Assembly (NCBI GenBank): GCA_008973525.1
Contig: WACJ01000046.1
Location: forward strand, 1,488,001 to 1,552,000
From: Stenopsyche tienmushanensis
Taxonomy: Eukaryota; Arthropoda; Insecta; Trichoptera; Stenopsychidae
Reading direction: 5' to 3'
DNA length: 64,000 bases
Below are positions 50,401 through 59,400 of this stretch, one piece after another. A program made the translations under genes and the position numbers. Each line of letters starts with the position of its first letter. Position 1 is the first letter of the stretch. A model generated the notes under the pieces. That model searched no databases. It was given only the letters and a program-made list of their open reading frames with translations, and had not been told where the DNA came from.

Positions 50401-53400
50401 AAGTCATCGTCATTTTATGGCCACTCCTTGTTTCAAATAATTATTTTTTAAATTTTAATCAAGAATGTTTATTTTACCAAAAATCTAATTGCTGAATCAT
50501 GAAAATTTTCTCATCAAAATACTTTTGCATTGTATTTCTAGGCAATTGTCAGCTAACAGATAATACTTGGTCTGGTATATGTTTATTTTATATAGAAAAT
50601 GAAGCATTTAAATTGTCAGTAGGCTAATTGCTTGGCAATAATATTAATAATCAAATACTAAATGTTTATATAACATTTTGAAAAAATGTAATGAAATCAC
50701 CCTCCAGGTGAGTTAAATTAAATTCTTACAACAACAATCTTCCACCATTTGGTATTTACTCCATCTTCTCTATAAATTTAAGATATATGTGCTTATATGT
50801 GCTTTTATTTTTCAAATATATGTCATACGATACATGATGCTGCTTCTGTGCTTTGTCGTATCTCCAATCCAAGTCACTGAAGAATATCGCCATTTATGTT
50901 TTATTTCTCCACAGTATCCGTCTAACTAACCGCATTTGGAAAGCTTCAAAGTTTTCTCCTCGAGTCTTCATATTTTGATGTTGTATAAGAGAACTGGTCT
51001 TATATCGTATTTCATAACATGTCCTTTTATTTTGAAGTGAATATCTCATTTCGAAATCAAAATTTTACTTTAATTGAAGAACTGCTTACAGCTGTTATAT
51101 TTTATATGAAATTTTATATCTTTTAAACCACATATACTAAACTCGACCTATTTCATCAAATATAATATATCAAAACTGAACCAACGATGTTTGATAAAAC
51201 AAATTTTATACCGGAAAATGGTTCAGCAGATTCAAGAGTTTATCCTGTATTACTTTGGAAATGTTGGCTTTATTCAGGGAAGCAAGAAATGGGTAGCTTC
51301 TTCTTCTATAAATCCAAGGAAGTACCGCTGAGAATCCTTTACAAAGGATTCAAGACGCCCAATAATCTCCTGTCCCGATTTTTATTTTAACAACCTTATA
51401 TTCCCCTACGATATAGTAGTATTTTTTAAGAAAATTATTATCGATATATTATTTGAATATCAAAAGTTGTATCGAAACTTTGTAACCTTTATTAGTTTAT
51501 CTTACATTTTTAAGTTGAGCTCATAAAAAAGCTTATTTCGCCTTGTAAATTTCATAATTGAAATACACCATATTAAAAAGAAAGCCTCATTATCAAGATG
51601 CATCTTTTTAAAAAAAACAAATTGAAAATGATAATATTTTTATCGATTTGCTACTCAGATAACCCTCTATAACCCTCTTCAATGCCATTAATTGGAAACC
51701 AGCGATTCAGTACCAAAAATCATGTTTGTAATCAAAATATCTGCATTATTCAATGAAATACATTATATTCTGTATGAACACGTTTCATATGACTGATTCA
51801 TGATAATACATTTTGCAGCCATTTTGATTAATGATGCATTATTGACGACATCAACGACATACAAATGAAACAAAATCAGCACGTACGTAAGATCTTCAAC
51901 TGTTTAATGCAAATTTATATGAAATATTTGAAAATCGTTAAATTTTGGAAGCAAGCAAATCCAGTGATCGCTTGATGGCCGTATTTTTGTATCAATAAAT
52001 ACTTGTTATCAAATTAACCTTTTATTAATATTCCGCCTAATTCAATAATAATTTCAAACTCGGTTATAACGAACATTCGTTTTACTTTAATCTTCTCAAA
52101 ATAATTGTTACAGCTTCCTTATTAGGCGTAAGCAATCTCCATAAATAATATTCTGATGATAAATGATTTTCATATGATTGTTACTGTCATAAGATTTATT
52201 GAAAGTTTTAAACAGTATAGGACCTATGAGTAAGTAGTAAAGTTATCATTGTTTTAAATGATGTTTTAATTATTTTATTGATGATCTCAAAATCTATAGA
52301 GATCTTTTTTCTATAGAGGACAAAGCTTTTTTTATGCGAATGCGTATTTAAGAAAATCTAAAATTAACACTAGTGCAAATTACAACCACTATAATGTGAG
52401 CGCGTATAGGGCAATGAGTGAACGGAATTGTTTTTAAATCTGGCAACTCTTCTCAAAAGTTTAAGAATTGCATGTCTACATTTCACGAATTGCACAAAAA
52501 AATAATGGTTAAATTGTCGCAATGTTTAACCCTTTAGTAGTGAGCTAATTTAAAATCATGATAAACTTAGATGCTATATTTGTATGTCCGCCACTTATCA
52601 TCCGTACAAATCTACTTATCTGTTAGAACCGTCGCAACTTGTATGAAACTTGTATTTAAACAAATAAACACTATCGACAGCACACAATATTCGGTAATTT
52701 CTTCAAGTAAACATAAACAATACACTTGAAATTGATTCATTATATCATTCACATTATTTGAAGTTATGCGGTTTTTAAAAATAATAGAACCTATCTCGCA
52801 GTTTTCTATGTAGTTCAAGTTCCCCATGGAACGCATTTATAGCATAAAAACAGACCTAAGTGTAATAGATTTTTGTATTTAAATGATAAAAATATAGCAA
52901 AAATAAATTCAATATATGTCATTCACCATAATACAACCAATTGAATATAAAATAAAATTCTGGATAAAATCAATACGGTCATAAAGTTTGTTATGAAATA
53001 TTTTTATATTAATTTGCTTATGCGAAAAGATAATTTAATTTTTTATATAATTTTTTTTTTTTTGCCTAAGGAGCTTATTCATGAGGGCGCCACCCATGGG
53101 CGATTAGTTGTATTAAGCAAACGGAAAATGTGGCAATGAATGTTAAATATTTTTAGCAGCTAATAAATATGAATGACCACAATATTTTCATTGTGTTGAA
53201 TATATTATATAATACATGTTTTCAAAGAGATACTTTTTTTAATTGCTATACGCCATCCGCGTGTAGCCATAATTTGCATCAAATTAAATCAGAATCCCCG
53301 TCTGCCTCCAATGTACGTTGCGAAAAATTGAATTGAATATAATTTTTGGTAAACGTACCCCAAAAAAAAAATAAAAAATATAATTTGTCAACATATTTAC

Positions 53401-56400
53401 GAACGCCACAAGCGCTCCTATTTCAGTAAGTGGTTTTGTAATACATTGTCATATGATTTGAATGCGAGCTTTATTACCAACAAGATCTCTCGAAACGTCT
53501 TGCTTAGAATAATAATACGGCCTCCGAATTTCCGCGAAAGCCTTCACGTATCTCGTTCCCAGTTGTTCAGTAAAATTTATTTTTTCATTTAACCAATACG
53601 TTTCTTTCGCCACATAACTTTTAAGCATGTGTCTTCTTCGAAACCGACTCTTTCTCTCTTTCTGCGTCCTGTCAGAATTTCTTATCATATGTGAAATATG
53701 AAAATATTGACGAACCAAAAACATGCCGAAATACACTCCAAGAGTGGCAGACTTTTATTTGCTTGGAATATCTTTAATATTTCACTTCATCGACTTTTCT
53801 TTACGACGTAAGAAGAATTGGATGTAAAAAAATTGAGCCGGTACCAAAGCAAAACTAATCAATTTTGACAGTCACTCTTCGTCTGTGTCTGTAAAATCGA
53901 TCGATTTGGTATTGTTTCTGGTCTCGAAATTATGTAACACTTGAATTCCTCGCTTTATGCCAAATAAACAACAATGCAAACAAATTGCATCGTGGCCAAT
54001 TTAATAATCCATTATATGCTGTTAATAAACTATATTGAGCCAATTTATCAAAAAAACACCAACCCATTTATCGACTTTAGTTCTTTAAGGCGAACAATTT
54101 TTTTTAATGGTGATAAAATAATCGTATCATTTTAAATTTTGACATTATTTAACTACAACCTTAAACCCCCTTAAGCAAGCATAAAATTCTACAATCTTGT
54201 TATAAATGTGAAAATTTTGATCGAACGATTCGTTGTGCATTTGCTCGCTATAACCGTGATATAAGCGTACATATAAATACGTATAACTGAATTTAAAAAA
54301 GTAAATATTAAAATCAATAAAGTCATCCTCTTGATTACACATTTGATTACTTCAAATCGATTTAATGATTGCTTTAAATGAAAACCAATCGATTAGTTTG
54401 CCAAAATAAAAGCAACAGATGAAACACAGCCTTCATCCATCTTTGGTCTATTTGCTTCGCCACACGCCCGATCCCACTTCAAACACTTCGCTATCTCAAT
54501 AATGCTATTATAAACTTTCATAATTTATTGTATTCCTATGTATCACATTACTCCACTAAACCACCTTTTATGCGTATATTTGTATTTATTTATTAACACA
54601 TATAGACATTCATCCCCTATGATTCGCAACAGAATGTCAACCATAATAAAATTCATTGATTGCACACTTTACACACTATTCAAGTTTCACAATTCGTCTG
54701 ATTTCGTTGACAGTCACCTGCCCTAAATAAATATAATTCTTTACACAGTATAACTTTACACGATTTATATTAATTCTTGGGTTTACACAGCGTATATTAA
54801 ACTATACCTTTGTTTTACTTCAATTTATCTTTAAGCTTCCTGTAAGGCTTTGTATTATAATTCTTTCGTTTCGGCTTTGGAACAGTTGATTTGCACGCAT
54901 TAAAGAGACTTTTATTTCATTAGAATGAATGTTGTAATATTAAATACCATTTAATTGACTCAATTTTATATATTTTTTCATGAGATATATGGAAATAATT
55001 TGTATCACTTTATAGCTGCTGAGAACAAACGTTCGTATAGTGTATTAGTTCTCAATCTTGATCCAGATGACTTTTTTTTGAAGCAATTGATTTTATTGCT
55101 TAGATTTAATTAATTTTAACACAAAAATAATTGAACTGATGTTCGTAGGTGTTATTGCTGGAAGCTGGCATCGAAGAGCCAGAAGTAGTCGACGTACCAG
55201 CTTTCGCTCCTATGCTTCAGCGATCAAACATTGATTGGAATTATAGGACACAGCCAGAAAAGACATCTTGCAGATCGAGAAGACAGCAAGGATGCGGATG
55301 GGCAAGGTATACATCTATCAATTTACAACTAAAATGGATTATACTAAAATTATAACTTATATTTTTCAATCGTTCTTCGTTTAAATCAGCTATTTGCATG
55401 AACAAACTCAGTCTTAATACGGAGCGATTTCCAAAATAATTCATTGGCCAAGTCACGGATCGCGACTTTTGGAATAAAAACGACCCAAACTTAGATACTG
55501 TCCAAACGCGGTTTTTCATTTAATGTTGGTAATTAGATATTTTATACGAAAATCTATTCTTAAAAAAAGTGTATTTCAAGTATTGAAATAGAGTTGATAA
55601 TCAATTAGCTCCACCTTATAAATTCAATCCGCTACACTGTATCAAAGCTTACTTTGTCTGTGGCCTACGATTTTGATGATATTTCATAAAATCACATTTA
55701 TATTATCTATGTCGAATATATATATTACTACCCTTATTCCCTTAATATTGAAGGGAACATGAGCTCTGAATTTTATTTATGGATACTAGAAGTACGCTTG
55801 TTTTATGTAATACATTGTCAGTGTAATATATTAAATAATTACTATGTACCATTTGTAACACTTTGAGTAGTGAGCTAATTTTAAATCATCGTTAACTTAG
55901 AAGCTATAGTCGTATGTCCGCCACTTATCGTTCATACAAATCCACTTATCTGTCAGAATCGCTGCAGCGTGTATAAAACTTGTACATAAAAAAATAAACA
56001 CTGTCGATATCACTCAATATTTGGCCATTTCTTCGCATGAACATAAATGATACACCTGAAATCGATTAATTTGGGTTATTCATTACAATTCGATATATTT
56101 GGACAATCGATCTATATAATTGTATAATGTACGCAAGATACTCTCTACGTCTCTGTCTGTCATTCACAATCTCCGAATTCACCGTGCAAGAATGCTCTTT
56201 CTTAATAACTGAAATTCGTCGCAAATACGCGACTGTACTCTTCAAAAGTTTAAGGTAAGGAATTCAAGATAAAGCAAAATTTTTATTGAACAAAAATACA
56301 TTCAAATCTAATCGAAAATCGAACATTTCATATGTAAAAAAATAGAATCAAATATTATTTCTATTAATATTTTTTTTTCAAAATTATAATTAAGATATAA

Positions 56401-59400
56401 TTAAGACTTTTCTAGGAATGAAATTTTCTTACTGTGATTTACAATCTCCGACGAGTTAGTATTCAGCGTCGGTTTTTTGGGGAAGACAGCCTTCATATAC
56501 TTAATAAAAAGTTTTTTATGGTGTTATTAAATCAATATATGTTTTAAATGCTTTTGACATGATGGCAGAAGAACATTTTTTTAAACAATTATAAACAAGC
56601 TGAAGATCTTAAAAAAATATTTTGTTTAAATAATAAAGACCATATAGTATCCTTCTTCGCCATTATAGTATTAACGTGTATCCTACATCAAGTATTTAAG
56701 CTGTCTGAAGACTTCCCTACTCTGACTGTTAGATTCATTTTTATTCCAGAGTTCTGAATTAACTCAAGGGTAGAAGCGATCCAATAAGAACACAAGGTCA
56801 TCGAGAACTATCCAAAGCTAGAGTTGTCCTGTTCTCAACAAATTATCCACCTAGGCTAGGATTGATTGATTTTCACAAATGAGTTTTTGCCAAGTCGTTT
56901 CTTAACGACCCGATTCGAAACAAAGCGTGCGCGTAAAAAGCTAGAAAGTTGGCTTTTTCGTCGGCCAATTTGTTTCACAGCCGAAGATCAGATTTTCCAC
57001 GTTTGCTGCGGCTCTAGTCTGATCTGGCTTTGGGTCTTTGTTTTTTATTCTATCGTCTAGAATTCGATAGCCGATTAATCACACGGTCTCCATTCTGTGT
57101 TAGCAGTGCGCGTGCTTCCGCTTTCGTCCGATTTGTCACACTGCCGAAGAAAAAAAATTGCGGTATACCGGCACTAAACTTACGGTCTCAATTGCAAAAG
57201 TGCACAAAAGAAAATTGTAAATGGCTCAATGGACATACTTTCGGTCGGAATTTAGTTACAATGCATCTTAAAGCCATCGAATATTAACGCTATAGAAACA
57301 GCAAAGCGTTCAACGGCATCTCAATGCTATTCCATCACGAGCAAATTTAATAAATGTACTCGTTAATATAAAGACGAATATTTATTTAAATGCATGCTTT
57401 GCTTTGGTAACAAATTCTTTCTTGAATAAGTATTCCATCGTATATGTCTGTATATTTGCGAGAACGCTCTAATAAATAAATAAAACAAACAGTACGCTCG
57501 ATAAGCGAGCTATTTAAATTGCTGTGGTATGTTTTAAAAAGCATTTCAAATTACTTCTGTATTTCAAAAGATTTAGTCAATTGATTTGAAAGCATCATCG
57601 CAATATCGGTTTTATCGATTTGGTACACGTCTTACGCGAAAAGTAAGAATATCCTGAAAGTAAGTGTACTGTGACAATAAAAGGCTGTGATTTTGATTTT
57701 TTAAGGGTTGGCCATACTGAGTGGTAAAGGGGCATCTCCTGACAAAGCAAACATAGTAGGAATACCATAGTACGTAAATTCACGTTGTAGTATCCAATTG
57801 CGTGAAAAATGTCAGTAAAAAATCCCACCAAGAGCGAGCGGGTCAATAGCGTCCGCGAGTTTTTTGCGCGACTTGAATTAGAAGGTGATGATTTTCTGAG
57901 CTTTATTGTGACTGGAGATAAAAATTAGGTGGCTAATTACACGTCTGAATCAAAAAGACAGTCGTCACAGTGGCATCACACTAATTTCCATCTGCCAAAA
58001 AATTCAAAACCACAATTTCGGACAAAAAAAATCATGACCTCAGTGTTTTGGAACCGAAATACATCATTTTGGTAGAATTTCTGCCTCAGGGAGCGACCAT
58101 TGATGCACAACGATATTGTGAGATCCTAATAAACTCAAAAGAAGCATTCAAAACAAAAGGAGGGGTATGCTGACGAGAAGAGTGTGCTTGTTGCACGATA
58201 ACGCATATCCTCAAACAGCCTTAGCCACCAAGGCGCTCATGGACTTATTTGGGATATTTTGAACTAACCCCTGTATTCCCTTGACTTGGCGCCTTCAGAT
58301 TATTATATTTTCCCCTCCCTGAAAGAACAAATGGGTGGAATTAAATCTTTAACCGTCGAGCAGATACAGAAAGAGGTTCAGTAGTGGGGGAAAGAGCTTG
58401 TGCCATGTCTCACCAGATACATTAAACGGGATGTCGATTATATTGAAAAATAGTTAATAAATGTATCAACAATATCCTATTTCTTTTAAACACACTTTTT
58501 CTAAAAAAATATATATAAAAATTTAGTACACTTACTTTCGGGATATGTCTCGTAATATCTAATCTTGATAATTCTTATACAGCATTTGTTTCATTGTATT
58601 TATCTGATAATAATGAAATTTTTACTCGATGTTCGTTCTGTTAATTTTGCTGTTAAATCTATACTGCAGATAATATTGTTATCAACCCAAATTCCAGTTT
58701 TCAACCTTAAGTCATTATTATGTATTTTGTTTTAATTATCTCTTCCTATGTGTTAGCTAAGCACCCAGACTAGGACTCTTAAACTTCCAGGCTATAGACC
58801 TAAGCCAAAAATGTTTTATAGCTTCAGCGTTAAACCGTTATTTAATCGTCGTGAAAATAATAGTAGCCCACGACAGATGCGAATCGACTCTTTTACTGGG
58901 ATAGATTTGAGCAAGAGCCATGACTGAAAGAAAACGTTTTCTCTCTCCATCCTCAAACTGGCCTTGGCATTACTGAATGAAGATATAATCTTTAACAGAA
59001 TAAAATAATTGTAAATTGCTTCAATAGGCTCTATACTCTTAAAACGTAGAACTTGCCTAGTCTATAGATAGGGAATACTTTAATGATTTGTATGTCGAAG
59101 ATATTCAAGAAGTACCAGTAAAGAAAGTACTGATGAAGCAAACTTAGTGGTAGTATCTGAGATAACCCAAATTTAAAAGGATATTATTACAGATAGAAAC
59201 TATGAATTTGTTAAAAAATGTATCCTTAATAACATAAGTAAGAGCCTAGATTTTGCCAAACTATTTAATTTGTATCGTTTAAATGAAGATATTTCTACTG
59301 AAAGAAGTAAAAATTTTATAAGACTTTACAAATACTTAGCTCTATACTGTTAAATTTAAAAAGATCGCTCAGTCAAATAACAAGCTTATTAAAGCAGTGC

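Larger units (their letters stand above)
23467..55148 (+). other. GMC intron 1, 31.7 kb
   Basis: GTAACA at the start, GTTCGTAG before GTGTTATTGCTG at the end. Protein homology runs across it without a gap (KKWK to VLLLEAG). It is full of TE remnants, listed separately, and has no confident host gene inside. Confidence 0.9.

Noticed and set aside
53449..53736. 95-codon basic minus frame
   Set aside because: Starts with GTG as the longest form. It has no domain, no good splice site or poly(A) signal, and its length is near the chance limit for this base composition.
58750..58790. GTTAGCTAAGC, an A-box-like word
   Set aside because: No B box at a suitable distance and no tRNA cloverleaf, so neither a tRNA gene nor a SINE is called.
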